DNA of 64,000 bases from Mycolicibacterium doricum (GTDB lineage: Bacteria > Actinomycetota > Actinomycetes > Mycobacteriales > Mycobacteriaceae): NCBI RefSeq assembly GCF_010728155.1, contig NZ_AP022605.1:2914001-2978000 (forward strand), written 5' to 3'. The position numbers and the translations under genes are program-made. Below, in pieces: positions 26,330-35,179 of the stretch. Position 1 is the first letter of the stretch. Each line of letters starts with the position of its first letter. The notes under the pieces were generated by a model that ran no database searches, had not been told where the DNA came from, and was given only the letters and a program-made list of their open reading frames with translations.

Positions 26330-27751
26330 ATGACCGCCGACAGCGCTGTCGACCAGAACACCGAGTACCGCATCGAGCACGACACCATGGGCGAGGTTCG
26401 CGTGCCCAGGGATGCGCTGTGGCGGGCTCAGACCCAGCGGGCCGTCGAGAACTTCCCGATCTCGGGCCGTGGTCTGGAGCGCACCCAGATCCGCGCGCTC
26501 GGGCTGCTCAAAGGTGCCTGCGCACAGGTGAACAAGGACCTCGGACTGCTCGCCCCGGAGAAGGCGGACGCGATCATCGCCGCGGCCGCCGAGATCGCCG
26601 ACGGGCAGCACGACGACCAATTTCCGATCGACGTGTTCCAGACCGGTTCGGGCACCAGCTCGAACATGAACACCAACGAGGTCATCGCGTCGATCGCGGC
26701 GGCCGGCGGGGTCACCGTGCACCCCAACGACGACGTGAACATGTCGCAGAGCTCCAACGACACGTTCCCGACCGCCACCCACATCGCGGCCACCGAAGCC
26801 GCTGTCCGCCACCTGATCCCGGCGCTGGAGGTGCTGCACGAGTCACTGGCCGGAAAGGCGCGGCAGTGGCGCACCGTGGTGAAGTCCGGGCGCACGCACC
26901 TGATGGATGCGGTGCCGGTGACGCTGGGCCAGGAGTTCGGCGGGTACGCCCGTCAGATCGAGGCCGGTATAGAGAGGGTGCGCGCGACGCTGCCCCGGCT
27001 CGGTGAGCTGGCCATCGGCGGTACCGCCGTGGGCACCGGACTCAACGCCCCGGACGGCTTCGGCGCCAAGGTCGTCGAGGTGCTCGTCGACCAGACCGGC
27101 CTCGGCGAATTGACCACGGCGAAAAACTCTTTCGAGGCCCAGGCCGCCCGCGACGGGATGGTCGAGGCGTCCGGTGCGCTGCGCGTGATCGCGGTGTCGC
27201 TGACCAAGATCGCCAACGACATCCGCTGGATGGGCTCCGGTCCGCTGACCGGGCTGGCCGAGATCCAGCTGCCGGATCTGCAGCCGGGCAGCTCGATCAT
27301 GCCGGGCAAGGTCAACCCCGTCCTGCCCGAGGCGGTCACGCAGGTCGCCGCCCAGGTGGTCGGCAACGACGCCGCCGTCGCCTGGGGTGGCGCGGCCGGC
27401 GCGTTCGAGCTCAACGTGTACATCCCGATGATGGCCCGCAACCTGCTCGAGTCGTTCAAGCTGCTGACCAACGTGTCGCGGTTGTTCGCCGGGCGTTGTA
27501 TCGACGGGCTGGTGGCCAACGAGGCGCACATGCGCGAGCAGGCGGAGTCGTCGCCGTCGATCGTGACGCCGCTGAATTCGGCGATCGGTTACGAGGAGGC
27601 GGCCAAGGTCGCCAAGGAGGCACTCAAAGAGAAGAAGACGATCCGCCAGACGGTCATCGACCGCGGGCTGATCGGCGACAAGCTCTCCGAGGAGGAACTC
27701 GACCGGCGCCTCGACGTGCTCGCGATGGCGAAGGTCAAGGACGGCGACTGA
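26330..27751 (+). CDS. fumC: class II fumarate hydratase
   Basis: The 473-residue class II fumarase (iron-independent homotetramer) interconverts fumarate and malate in the TCA cycle. Signatures include [37 protein letters not shown] and the family loop [11 protein letters not shown] with the catalytic Ser. The C-terminal [18 protein letters not shown] helix is also typical. The ATG at 26330 has AGAAGGG upstream. M. tuberculosis Fum (Rv1098c) has 474 residues. It is coupled with glpX. Confidence 0.97.
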   Translation: MTADSAVDQNTEYRIEHDTMGEVRVPRDALWRAQTQRAVENFPISGRGLERTQIRALGLLKGACAQVNKDLGLLAPEKADAIIAAAAEIADGQHDDQFPIDVFQTGSGTSSNMNTNEVIASIAAAGGVTVHPNDDVNMSQSSNDTFPTATHIAATEAAVRHLIPALEVLHESLAGKARQWRTVVKSGRTHLMDAVPVTLGQEFGGYARQIEAGIERVRATLPRLGELAIGGTAVGTGLNAPDGFGAKVVEVLVDQTGLGELTTAKNSFEAQAARDGMVEASGALRVIAVSLTKIANDIRWMGSGPLTGLAEIQLPDLQPGSSIMPGKVNPVLPEAVTQVAAQVVGNDAAVAWGGAAGAFELNVYIPMMARNLLESFKLLTNVSRLFAGRCIDGLVANEAHMREQAESSPSIVTPLNSAIGYEEAAKVAKEALKEKKTIRQTVIDRGLIGDKLSEEELDRRLDVLAMAKVKDGD

Positions 27752-27819
27752 GTGGCGATTCGGTGACCGTGAGGCCGTCACCATGGCTGCGCTCCGGCCT
27801 TCGGATCACATACAGGCCT

Positions 27820-27839
27820 TTGTGCCCTACCGTCCCTGT
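27820..27839. promoter_or_regulatory. weak DevR/DosR-box-like site
   Basis: By hand alignment about 12 of 20 positions fit the remembered DosR consensus TTSGGGACTWWRGTCCCSAA, mainly the TT start and the right half GTCCC. The site lies at about -44 to -25 of the probable start at 27864, where DevR boxes overlap the -35. Tentative. Confidence 0.25.
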
Positions 27840-27863
27840 GCTCGGCGGGACCATTCTCGAGCG

Positions 27864-28820
27864 GTGACCACGCGCCCCGACGCCGAGACGTTGCGTACCG
27901 CGCTGGCGTCGGCGGTACGGGCCCCGTCGGTGCACAACAGCCGGCCATGGCGTTGGCAGGTCGGCGCCGACCAGCTGGATCTGCTCGCCGTGCCCGATCT
28001 TCGTCTGCATCACGTCGACCCCGGCGGCCGCGACTTCATGCTCAGTTGCGGTGCGACGCTACACCACGCCGTCGTCGCGCTCGCGGCGCTCGGCTGGCAG
28101 GCGCGTGTGCACCGGTTCCCCGAACCCTCGGACCCCGATCACCTTGCGAAGCTGACGTTTTCCCCGCGCCCACCGACCGAACCCGACCTGGCGCTCGCCG
28201 CGGCAATACCGCGCCGGCGCACCGACCGCAGGCGCTACGTCAGCCGCGAGGTCTCCCCCGCCGACATCGCCGTTATGGGGGCACGCGCGGCGCGGGGCGG
28301 GGTGTCGCTGCGCCGGGTGGAGTCGCTGACCGGGCTGCACACCGCCGTGGACCGCGCGGTGCGTGAACACCTGCACGATGACGCCTACCTGCACGAGCTC
28401 ACCAGATGGAGCTTCCGGCACGGGTCGGTGGCCGGCGTTCCGGAGGCCAACGTCGCGCCGGCCGACATCGCCGCCGCGGCACCAACACGACTGTTCGCCG
28501 ACACCCCGATGGCTGCTCCGTCGCCGTCCGCCGACGACCCCGACAACGCGGCGATCCTAGCGCTGGGCACCCGGGACGACGATGCACTGGCCCGGTTACG
28601 CGCCGGGGAGGCGACCAGCGTGGTGCTGCTCACGGCGGCGTCGATCGGCCTGGCCGGATGCCCGGTCACCGAACCGCTGGAGGTGCCCGAGACCCGGGCG
28701 ACGTTGCGCGAGGAGATCTTCGAGTCGCAGGCCCACCCGCAGATGCTGCTCCGCATCGGCTGGGCGCCCGAGGAGGCGGACACACTGCCCGCCACACCGC
28801 GGGGCCCGCTGTCGGTCTGA
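27864..28820 (+). CDS. Acg-family nitroreductase-like FMN-binding protein
   Basis: The 318-residue protein belongs to the Acg/Rv3131 branch of nitroreductase-fold proteins. The N-terminal SAVRAPSVHNSRPWRWQV, the FMLSCGATLHHAVVALAALG segment and RRRTDRRRY are shared with the nitroreductase at 30109. Acg-type proteins are strongly induced by DevR under hypoxia in M. tuberculosis. They have a lid that occludes the FMN site and may sequester FMN rather than reduce nitro-compounds. The GTG at 27864 is used; a CATTCT box 6 nt upstream suggests a leaderless start. It ends exactly where the convergent devS relic ends. Weak DevR-box-like sequence lies upstream. Confidence 0.82.
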   Translation: MTTRPDAETLRTALASAVRAPSVHNSRPWRWQVGADQLDLLAVPDLRLHHVDPGGRDFMLSCGATLHHAVVALAALGWQARVHRFPEPSDPDHLAKLTFSPRPPTEPDLALAAAIPRRRTDRRRYVSREVSPADIAVMGARAARGGVSLRRVESLTGLHTAVDRAVREHLHDDAYLHELTRWSFRHGSVAGVPEANVAPADIAAAAPTRLFADTPMAAPSPSADDPDNAAILALGTRDDDALARLRAGEATSVVLLTAASIGLAGCPVTEPLEVPETRATLREEIFESQAHPQMLLRIGWAPEEADTLPATPRGPLSV

Positions 28821-29440
28821 TCAGGGCAGCGGCGCGCACCACCGCAACAGCGTTCCGCCGCCGGCCCTGCCGCCGACGGTGAATATGCCGGCAGCGTCGT
28901 CCGCCCTGGTGCGCAAGTTGTGCAGTCCGCTCTCGGTGATCGACCCGTCGATGCCGCGGCCGTTGTCGGCCACCTCGATGCACAGGTCGTCGGCGACGGT
29001 GTCCCGCACTGTCAACTCGGTGGCATCGGCGTGCCGGACGGCATTGCTCACCGCTTCGCGCACGACCGCCTCGGCATGGTCGGCCAGCGTCGCGTCGACC
29101 ACCGAGAGCGGTCCGACGAACTGACTGGTGGCGTGCAATCCGGCGCCGGCGAACTGCCCGATCGCCTGGTCGACGCGCTGACGCAGGCGGGTCGCCCCCG
29201 GCGCGCCGCCGCCAAGCTGGATCGCGGTGTGCCCGATGGTGCGCAGCGTGACGTCCAGGTCGAGACCCGCGGTGACGACGAGCATGGCTTCGACCAGCCC
29301 GTCGAGGCGATCGCGCCCTTCGACGAGCTGATCGATGCGGTCCTGCACCTCGGTGAGCAGTTCCCGCAGCCGCAACCCGGACAGAGTGTCGCGCAGGGGA
29401 CGTGGTCCGCGGATTCGTCGGGTCCGACCGGCTCGGTCAC
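28821..29440 (-). pseudogene. devS: devS (dosS) sensor kinase with internal deletion and frameshift
   Basis: The frame begins 9 nt after devR at GTG 29440 (VTEPVGPDESADHV). It shifts at about 29390-29400 into the frame that reads PLRDTLSGLRLRELLTEVQD, the DevS N-terminus. It follows DevS up to VVTAGLDLDVTLRTI, the start of GAF-A, then jumps near 29213-29220 to GGAPGATRLRQRV, which in intact kinases follows the H-box. The heme GAF-A, GAF-B and the His phospho-acceptor (RDLHDHV) are gone, about 370 of some 580 residues. The ATPase domain remains: EAVSNAVRHA (N box), DNGRGI (G1) and the C-terminal GGGTLLRWCAPLP. A 184-residue HATPase-only product from an internal TTG is conceivable. Confidence 0.82.
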
Positions 29441-29449
29441 CCCTGCAAC

Positions 29450-30097
29450 CTAGCCGTCGTCGCGTGTGGGGCGATCGAGCTTCGACACGAACACCGCGGC
29501 CTGGGTGCGCCGTTCCATACCCAGTTTGGTCAGCAGCCGCGACACGTAGTTCTTGACCGTCTTCTCCGCCAGGAACATCCGCGCGGCGATCTGCTTGTTG
29601 GTCAGGCCCTCACCGAGCAGGTCGAGCAGCACCCGTTCCTGGGCGGACAGCCCCGACAGCGGATCCGACCGTTCGGCGTCGCCGCGCAGCTTGGACATCA
29701 GCGCGGCGGCGGCGCGGTTGTCCAGCAGCGAGCGCCCGGCCCCGACGTCCTTGATCGCCTTGGCCAGTTCCATCCCCTTGATGTCTTTGACGACGAATCC
29801 GCTGGCACCGGCGAGGATCGCGTCGAGCAGCGCCTCGTCGGAGGTGAACGAGGTCAGCATCAGGCACCGCAGGTCCGGTAGCCGTGCGAGCAGATCCCGG
29901 CACAGTTCGATGCCGTTGCCGTCGGGCAGCCGCACGTCGAGAACCGCGACGTCGGGTTGCAGTGCGGGGATGCGGGCCAGCGCCGAGGCCACCGAATCGG
30001 CTTCGCCCACCACGTCGAGTTCCGGGTCGGCGCTCAGCAGGTCGGTGAGCCCACGACGCACCACCTCGTGGTCGTCGACCAGAAAGACCCGGACCAT
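29450..30097 (-). CDS. devR: dormancy response regulator DevR/DosR (NarL family)
   Basis: The 215-residue response regulator is nearly identical in pattern to DosR of M. tuberculosis. The receiver has [13 protein letters not shown] (acidic pocket), the phospho-acceptor Asp54 in [13 protein letters not shown] and Lys104 in FVVKDIKG. The C-terminal LuxR-type HTH contains [20 protein letters not shown] and [20 protein letters not shown], with the DNA-contact residues. It controls the hypoxia/NO dormancy regulon. The ATG at 30097 is 11 nt after the nitroreductase stop, so a nitroreductase-devR-devS operon is likely. The gene looks intact, although its partner devS is broken. Confidence 0.95.
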   Translation of the reverse strand: MVRVFLVDDHEVVRRGLTDLLSADPELDVVGEADSVASALARIPALQPDVAVLDVRLPDGNGIELCRDLLARLPDLRCLMLTSFTSDEALLDAILAGASGFVVKDIKGMELAKAIKDVGAGRSLLDNRAAAALMSKLRGDAERSDPLSGLSAQERVLLDLLGEGLTNKQIAARMFLAEKTVKNYVSRLLTKLGMERRTQAAVFVSKLDRPTRDDG

Positions 30098-30108
30098 GGT
30101 CGACAGTG

Positions 30109-31107
30109 TCACAACCCACGCGGCCGATCGCAAACCTCGTGCCGGACGAACTGCAGGACGTGCTCGAGCGGCCTGCGTGGCGTGGGAGGCGGCACCTGCT
30201 CGACGGCGGGGGCCAACCCGATGCGGATGAGCACCTGCGGCCGCGCCGCCCGCTCGAGCAGCCCGCCGACCAGCGCGCGGCTGGACGGCAGTTCGGTCAC
30301 GTGGGTCACAGTGCAGGTACCCAATCCGGCCATGGTGGCCTCGAGTAGGACCGCCGACATCGCCTCACCGCTGCGCAACGCGTCGAGGCGATCGTCGCCG
30401 TCGGTGGACAGCACCACGATGGTGGCGCGGTCCCCCTCGATGGTCGGCCGCCGCTCGCCGCCCCGGGTGACGGTGAAGCTGCGGCCCAGGTCGACGCGTT
30501 CACTCTCGGCGGCGGACACCAGCGAGCTCTGCGGGATGCCTTCGCCGATCTCGAACGGTGCTGTCCACCAGCCCAGTTCGGCATGGTAGGAGCAGTCGTA
30601 GAGGCGCAGCGCCTCGGTCAGCTGCGAGGCCTCGGCGAGCTCGGGATGGACGTCGTCGGGCAGGACGTCGAGTTGGACGTCGGACTCGAGGCGGGCGCGC
30701 ATCAACGGCTCGAAGGACTCCCAGTCGGGCACGGTCGCCATGGGCAGGCGGTCGGTGCGACGCAAGAGGATCGCGTCCGCGCGCCGGCGATCCGCCTCGG
30801 TGACGAACTCCATCGGTGTCACGGTGACGGTCGCCAAGTGGTCGCGATGGTTACGGTCCGGCAGCCGGTCGATGTGCGCGGTCCATCCGGCGGCAGCCAA
30901 CGAGACGCGCAGATGGTCGAGCACCGCGCCGCAGCTGATCACAGCTTCGCGGCCGGAGCGGTCCGCCGAATGCAACAGTCGCGCCGGGTCGAGGAACAGG
31001 CGGAGCTGGTCGCCCTCGACGACCCAACGCCACGGTTGGCTGTTGTGCAATGACGGCGCGCGGCAGGCCAGTTGGACGGCGTCGCGGATGACCTGGGAAT
31101 CGACCAT
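30109..31107 (-). CDS. Acg/Rv3131-family nitroreductase-like protein
   Basis: The 332-residue protein is a paralogue of the one at 27864. It shares [38 protein letters not shown] and LRRTDRLPM, and has a C-terminal FMN/lid half with [20 protein letters not shown]. These are FMN-fold proteins of the dormancy regulon; M. tuberculosis keeps Rv3131 just next to devRS. It leads the devR operon with only 11 nt before devR. GAAGGC precedes the ATG. A reasonable DevR-box-like site at 31140-31159 lies 33 nt before the start, which would give auto-induction of the regulator. Confidence 0.85.
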   Translation of the reverse strand: MVDSQVIRDAVQLACRAPSLHNSQPWRWVVEGDQLRLFLDPARLLHSADRSGREAVISCGAVLDHLRVSLAAAGWTAHIDRLPDRNHRDHLATVTVTPMEFVTEADRRRADAILLRRTDRLPMATVPDWESFEPLMRARLESDVQLDVLPDDVHPELAEASQLTEALRLYDCSYHAELGWWTAPFEIGEGIPQSSLVSAAESERVDLGRSFTVTRGGERRPTIEGDRATIVVLSTDGDDRLDALRSGEAMSAVLLEATMAGLGTCTVTHVTELPSSRALVGGLLERAARPQVLIRIGLAPAVEQVPPPTPRRPLEHVLQFVRHEVCDRPRGL

Positions 31108-31139
31108 GCCTTCAGCATCGCCAGCGCCGGTCCACCGGG

Positions 31140-31159
31140 CTAGGGCCTTAGGTCACTCG
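31140..31159. promoter_or_regulatory. candidate DevR/DosR box upstream of the nitroreductase-devR unit
   Basis: By eye 13 of 20 bases fit TTSGGGACTWWRGTCCCSAA, including the uninterrupted core CTTAGGTC and a GGG in the left half. It lies 33-52 bp before the nitroreductase ATG, a suitable promoter position for DevR activation. Confidence 0.4.
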
Positions 31160-31160
31160 C

Positions 31161-31178
31161 GATTTCGGCACCGAAATC
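31161..31178. terminator. perfect palindrome after phoH2 (terminator or operator)
   Basis: GATTTCGG and CCGAAATC form an 8-bp perfect stem with a 2-nt loop. It begins 7 nt downstream of the phoH2 stop codon, so it could end that transcript; its nearness to the DevR-box-like site also allows an operator role. Confidence 0.45.
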
Positions 31179-31184
31179 ACCACG

Positions 31185-32498
31185 TCATGGGAGCGCGCCG
31201 GGGCTGATCTCCTCGAGCATCTCGGTGACCAGCGCGGCGATCGGCGAGCGTTCGCTGCGCTGCAGCGTGATGTGGGCGAACAGCGGATGGCCCTTGAGCT
31301 TCTCGATTACCGCCGCCACGCCGTCGTGACGCCCGACCCGCAGGTTGTCGCGCTGGGCGACGTCGTGGGTGAGCACCACCCGCGACCCGGCGCCAAGGCG
31401 GGACAGCACCGTCAGCAGGACGTTGCGTTCCAGCGACTGCGCCTCGTCGACGATCACGAAGGAATCGTGCAGCGAGCGACCGCGAATGTGGGTGAGTGGC
31501 AGCACTTCCAGCATGCCGCGGGCGAGCACCTCTTCGAGCACCGCGGGGCTGGCGAGCCCTTCGAGGGTGTCGAAGACGGCTTGCGCCCACGGGCCCATCT
31601 TGTCGCTCTCACTGCCGGGCAGGTAGCCGAGGTCCTGTCCGCCGACGGCGTAGAGCGGCCGGAACACCACGACCTTGCGCTGTGTGCGCCGCTCGAGCAC
31701 CGCCTCCAGGCCCGCGCACAGTGCCAGCGCGGACTTGCCGGTGCCGGCCTTCCCGCCGAGCGAGACGATGCCGACGGATTCGTCCTGCAGCAGGTCCAGA
31801 GCGACTCGTTGTTCGGCCGACCTTCCCCGAAGGCCGAACACTTCGCGATCACCCCGCACCAGCTGCACGTGTTTGGCGGCGTTGACCCGTCCGAGCGCGT
31901 GTGAAGTTCCGCCCAGCAGCCGAATACCGGTGTGGCAGGGCAGATCCCGTGCTGCCGCCAGATCGATCTCGCCGTCGGAGAACAGCGCGTCCACCTCGTC
32001 GGCCGCCACGTCGATCTCGTCCATCCCGGTCCAGCCGGAGACCACGACGTCCTGGGCGTGGTACTCGTCGGCGTCCAGGCCGACGGCGCCGGCCTTCACA
32101 CGCAGGGGGATGTCCTTGCTGACCAGTGTGACCCGTTTCCCATCGGCGGCGAGATTGGCTGCCACCGTGAGGATCCTGGCATCGTTGGTGTCGTTGCGGA
32201 ACCCGGCCGGCAGCACCGACGGGTCGCTGTGGTTCAACTCGACGTGCAGCGTTCCCCCTTCGGCCCCAACTGGAATGGGCCGATCGAGGCGGCCGTACTG
32301 GAGTCGGAGGTCGTCGAGCAGGCGCAACGCCTGCCGGGCGAACCAGCCAAGCTCGTGGTGGTGCCGTTTGGCTTCCAATTCACTGATGACCACCAGCGGG
32401 ACGACCACCTCGTGTTCGGCGAACCGCGTCGCTGCCCAGGGATCAGACAGCAATACGGAGGTGTCGAGCACGTAGGTCCGGAGAGGCGAATCGGTCAC
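31185..32498 (-). CDS. phoH2: PIN-PhoH fusion protein, RNA helicase/RNase toxin PhoH2
   Basis: The 437-residue protein has two domains. The N-terminal PIN ribonuclease domain (residues 1-140) shows [11 protein letters not shown] and conserved acids in [15 protein letters not shown] and [10 protein letters not shown]. The C-terminal PhoH ATPase domain (about 220-437) shows the P-loop [17 protein letters not shown], Walker [13 protein letters not shown] and [10 protein letters not shown]. The combination is the mycobacterial PhoH2, a sequence-specific RNA-unwinding and cleaving toxin. The GTG start has AGGAG upstream and overlaps (GTGA) the end of a small upstream frame that may encode the PhoAT antitoxin. 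Orthologue of Rv1095 (433 residues). Confidence 0.94.
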   Translation of the reverse strand: MTDSPLRTYVLDTSVLLSDPWAATRFAEHEVVVPLVVISELEAKRHHHELGWFARQALRLLDDLRLQYGRLDRPIPVGAEGGTLHVELNHSDPSVLPAGFRNDTNDARILTVAANLAADGKRVTLVSKDIPLRVKAGAVGLDADEYHAQDVVVSGWTGMDEIDVAADEVDALFSDGEIDLAAARDLPCHTGIRLLGGTSHALGRVNAAKHVQLVRGDREVFGLRGRSAEQRVALDLLQDESVGIVSLGGKAGTGKSALALCAGLEAVLERRTQRKVVVFRPLYAVGGQDLGYLPGSESDKMGPWAQAVFDTLEGLASPAVLEEVLARGMLEVLPLTHIRGRSLHDSFVIVDEAQSLERNVLLTVLSRLGAGSRVVLTHDVAQRDNLRVGRHDGVAAVIEKLKGHPLFAHITLQRSERSPIAALVTEMLEEISPGALP

Positions 32499-32695
32499 GT
32501 AGCGCTCCTGCTATCCGCGGGTCCCCCGCGAACCTGTCGGCGGACACTGCGGCACCAGGGCCGGGGCCGGCCCTCTCGTGATCGCAACGATCGGGTGCCG
32601 CCCGGACAGCAGAGCAATTCGCTAGCCATCGGAGCCGACGCTACTCTCGTCGCGGGGACTGCGCCGCGTCGACGCGCCGGGTGCGCGGCGCGCAT
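32495..32695 (-). CDS. candidate PhoAT antitoxin (small ORF overlapping phoH2)
   Basis: A 66-codon frame from the ATG at 32695 ends in TGA that overlaps the phoH2 GTG by 4 nt (GTGA), the arrangement reported for phoAT-phoH2 in mycobacteria. The product is basic (many Arg) and has no recognised domain; an internal ATG at 32629 would give a 44-residue version. It fills the 200-bp space between desA2 and phoH2. Identity is inferred from position and overlap, not from sequence similarity, since PhoAT proteins are poorly conserved. Confidence 0.4.
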   Translation of the reverse strand: MRAAHPARRRGAVPATRVASAPMASELLCCPGGTRSLRSREGRPRPWCRSVRRQVRGGPADSRSAT

Positions 32696-32699
32696 GAAG

Positions 32700-33527
32700 T
32701 TAAGCGTTCGTGAACTTGCGCAACGACGGCTCGTCGGCCAGGTCCCAGGCGGTGATCCGGTCGCAGATGACGGTTCGCAACCGGCCCTTGTCGAAAATGC
32801 CGTGCTCGGCCATCGCGGCGATCTTGTCGCGGTAGGCGTCGATGTCGGCGCCGACCACGTCGAGTTCCGCCGCACGCTGCGCGATGGCCGCCACGGTCTC
32901 GTCGCGGTGGCTCTGCAGGCAGTGCGCCACCAGGTTGGAGAAGAACATCTCGTGGCGTTCTTCGTCGGCGGCGATGCGGCCGATCAGCGATTTGAGCACC
33001 GGTTCGGTGATCTGGGCTTCGAGGTTGCGGCAGAACACGGCGTGGGAACGCTCGAAGAACGCCATGAACGCCAACGTCTCGATCTGGCTGAAGCGGTCGG
33101 CGCGGTAGCCATTCATCACGTGCTCGACGCGCACGTCCTCGTTGGCGGCCGGGTCCACCTCGCGGGTGACCACGAGGTAGTTGCGCAGCGCGACGGCGTG
33201 CAGGTGCTCCTCGGCGGTCCAGCGGCCGATCCAGCGACCCCACTTTTCCTCGAGGATGAAGTGCTCGACGAGTTCGCGGTGGTAGCCGGCGAGGTTGTCC
33301 TTGGTGATCAAGAGGATCTCGAGCGCGTCGGTGATCTGCTCGGGCAGTGTGACCTGCGACCGATCCCAGTCCCGACCGCCGAGGAACGCGAAGTTCTCAC
33401 CCTGGTCGAACGGCACGTAGTCGTGCGCGTACCACAGGTCCTCGGAGTCGAGGTGGCGCCGCAGTTCGTCCTTGACGACCGGCTCCAGCTCGACGGTGAG
33501 CGCATTAGGAACAGGTTTCTGTGCCAT
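32700..33527 (-). CDS. desA2: acyl-[acyl-carrier-protein] desaturase DesA2
   Basis: The 275-residue soluble diiron desaturase equals M. tuberculosis DesA2 (Rv1094, 275). The iron ligands are carried by ELVEHFILEEKWGRW, TAEEHLHAVALRNYL and ADEERHEMFFSNL (the two ExxH motifs). The enzyme family introduces a double bond into ACP-bound fatty acids, likely on the way to mycolic acids; DesA2 itself may be atypical in metal binding. The ATG at 33527 gives the family start MAQKPVPNALT. A 13-bp palindrome lies 2 nt upstream of the ATG and suggests repressor control. Confidence 0.95.
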   Translation of the reverse strand: MAQKPVPNALTVELEPVVKDELRRHLDSEDLWYAHDYVPFDQGENFAFLGGRDWDRSQVTLPEQITDALEILLITKDNLAGYHRELVEHFILEEKWGRWIGRWTAEEHLHAVALRNYLVVTREVDPAANEDVRVEHVMNGYRADRFSQIETLAFMAFFERSHAVFCRNLEAQITEPVLKSLIGRIAADEERHEMFFSNLVAHCLQSHRDETVAAIAQRAAELDVVGADIDAYRDKIAAMAEHGIFDKGRLRTVICDRITAWDLADEPSLRKFTNA

Positions 33528-33529
33528 CC

Positions 33530-33542
33530 GGTTACAGTAACC
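33530..33542. promoter_or_regulatory. palindromic operator GGTTAC-a-GTAACC in the desA2 promoter
   Basis: The arms pair perfectly around a single base. The palindrome lies between the probable -10 (TACGAT, minus strand, 33556-33561) and the desA2 start codon, covering about +6 to +18, a common repressor position. A TetR-type desaturase regulator such as MadR is a plausible binder (inferred). Confidence 0.5.
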
Positions 33543-33555
33543 CAATCCTGTGGGG

Positions 33556-33561
33556 ATCGTA
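33556..33561 (-). promoter_or_regulatory. -10 element TACGAT for desA2
   Basis: TACGAT on the minus strand sits 28 nt before the desA2 ATG in an AT-rich patch (AAATTTTACGAT), which suggests a leader of about 20 nt. Confidence 0.45.
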
Positions 33562-33585
33562 AAATTTCGCGACGGCGCGTCGTCC

Positions 33586-35064
33586 CTAAAGTGTGAGACC
33601 CGGGTAGAGCGGATTGGCCGCGAGTATCTCGGCCGACGCCGCCTGTACGCGTTCGGCGGTTCCGTCGGCCAGCGTGTACTTGGCCTTGGAGAACCCGGTC
33701 GGTCCCGTCGATGCCGGCTGAGTGTTGTTCAGCACGTCGACGACCAGCTCGGCGACCCGGTCGAACTCCGCTGAACCGAAGCCGCGGGTGGTCAGCGCCG
33801 GGGTGCCGAACCGGATCCCGCTGGTGTACCAGGCGCCGTTGGGGTCGGCGGGAATCGAATTGCGGTTGGTCACGACGCCGGCGTCGAGCAGCGCGGACTC
33901 GGCCTGGCGGCCGGTCAGTCCGAAACTGGTCACGTCGAGCAGCACGATGTGGTTGTCGGTGCCGCCAGTGACCAGGCGGGCGCCGCGATTGAGGAAGCCC
34001 TCCGCGAGCGCCTTGGCGTTGTCGGCGACGCGCTGCGCGTACGCCTGGAACGACGGCTGACGGGCCTCGGCGAGCGCGACCGCCTTGGCGGCCATCACGT
34101 GGGACAGCGGTCCGCCCAGCACCATCGGGCAGCCTTTGTCGACGGCGTCGGAGTATTCGGGCTGGGCAAGCACGAGCCCGCCGCGGGGGCCGCGCAGCGA
34201 TTTGTGCGTGGTGGTGGTCGTGACGTGGGCGTGCGGCACCGGGTTCTCGTCGCCGGTGAAGACCTTGCCGGCGACCAGACCGGCGAAGTGCGCCATGTCC
34301 ACCATCAGCGTGGCGCCGACCTCGTCGGCGATCTCGCGCAGTTTGGCGAAGTTCACCCGTCGCGGGTAGGCCGAGTAGCCGCCGACGAGGATCAGCGGTT
34401 TGAACTCGCGGGCGGCGGCGGCGAGCTTGTCGTAGTCGAGCAGCCCGGTCTCCGGGTCAGTGCCGTAGCTGCGCTGGTGGAACATCTTGCCGCTGATGTT
34501 GGGGCGGAAACCGTGGGTGAGGTGACCGCCGGCGTCGAGCGACATGCCGAGCAACCGCTGGTTGCCCAACTTGTTGCGCAGCGTCTCCCAGTCCGCCTCG
34601 GACAGGTCGTTGACGTGCTTGGCGCCGAGCTCGGCGAGCTCGGGGGCCTCGACGCGGGTGGCCAGAACCGCCCAGAAGGCGACCAGGTTGGCGTCGATGC
34701 CGGAGTGCGGCTGGGCATAGGCGTACGGCGCGCCGAACAGTTCACGGGCGTGTTCGGCAGCGACACTCTCGACCACGTCGACGTTCTGGCAGCCCGCGTA
34801 GAAGCGGTGGCCGATGGTGCCCTCGGCGTATTTGTCGCTCAGCCAGGTGCCCATGGTCAGCAGCACGGCCGGTGAGGCGTAGTTCTCGCTGGCGATCAGC
34901 TTGAGCGAACCCCGTTGGTCGGCCAGCTCTTTGCGGGTGGCCGCCGCAATCCGGGGCTCGACGGACTCGATGACCCGAAGAGCGGCCTGGTAGGCGGCGC
35001 TCGCGGTGTCGGCGTACTCGGCGCCGGGAGCGGCCGCCGACGAGGTCACGGAGTCTGCAGTCAT
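33586..35064 (-). CDS. glyA: serine hydroxymethyltransferase, long form
   Basis: The 492-residue PLP enzyme converts serine and tetrahydrofolate to glycine and methylene-THF. Conserved parts are [56 protein letters not shown] and the PLP-lysine loop [15 protein letters not shown]. It is longer than the 425-residue GlyA1 of M. tuberculosis: an insert of about 50 residues ([20 protein letters not shown] onward) follows the PHSG segment, as in the long SHMTs of other actinobacteria. It occupies the Rv1093 position. A TACCCT box 7 nt before the ATG at 35064 suggests a leaderless transcript. Confidence 0.93.
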   Translation of the reverse strand: MTADSVTSSAAAPGAEYADTASAAYQAALRVIESVEPRIAAATRKELADQRGSLKLIASENYASPAVLLTMGTWLSDKYAEGTIGHRFYAGCQNVDVVESVAAEHARELFGAPYAYAQPHSGIDANLVAFWAVLATRVEAPELAELGAKHVNDLSEADWETLRNKLGNQRLLGMSLDAGGHLTHGFRPNISGKMFHQRSYGTDPETGLLDYDKLAAAAREFKPLILVGGYSAYPRRVNFAKLREIADEVGATLMVDMAHFAGLVAGKVFTGDENPVPHAHVTTTTTHKSLRGPRGGLVLAQPEYSDAVDKGCPMVLGGPLSHVMAAKAVALAEARQPSFQAYAQRVADNAKALAEGFLNRGARLVTGGTDNHIVLLDVTSFGLTGRQAESALLDAGVVTNRNSIPADPNGAWYTSGIRFGTPALTTRGFGSAEFDRVAELVVDVLNNTQPASTGPTGFSKAKYTLADGTAERVQAASAEILAANPLYPGLTL

Positions 35065-35071
35065 GCTGTCG

Positions 35072-35077
35072 AGGGTA
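35072..35077 (-). promoter_or_regulatory. -10 element TACCCT for glyA
   Basis: TACCCT on the minus strand lies 7 nt from the ATG at 35064, consistent with a leaderless transcript. No glycine riboswitch is seen upstream. Confidence 0.5.
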
Positions 35078-35179
35078 ATCGCGCAGCGCGACCGCCCGAT
35101 AATCAGGCACCTGCCGCTCCGATGTGCGAACTGACACACCCCGCCCGCGCGTTCGGTCCGAAATCGCACACTCGGCGAG

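Noticed and set aside
27846-27865. GGGAC half-site before the nitroreductase gene as a second DevR box
   Set aside because: Only the left half fits; the right half has no GTCCC, and the position overlaps the -10.
31932-33596. 554-codon plus-strand frame
   Set aside because: It is antisense to phoH2 and desA2; its composition (Val/His/Gln/Arg) is typical of shadow frames.
35065-35179. Possible glycine riboswitch upstream of glyA
   Set aside because: The putative transcript is leaderless and no riboswitch core fold can be drawn in 115 nt.
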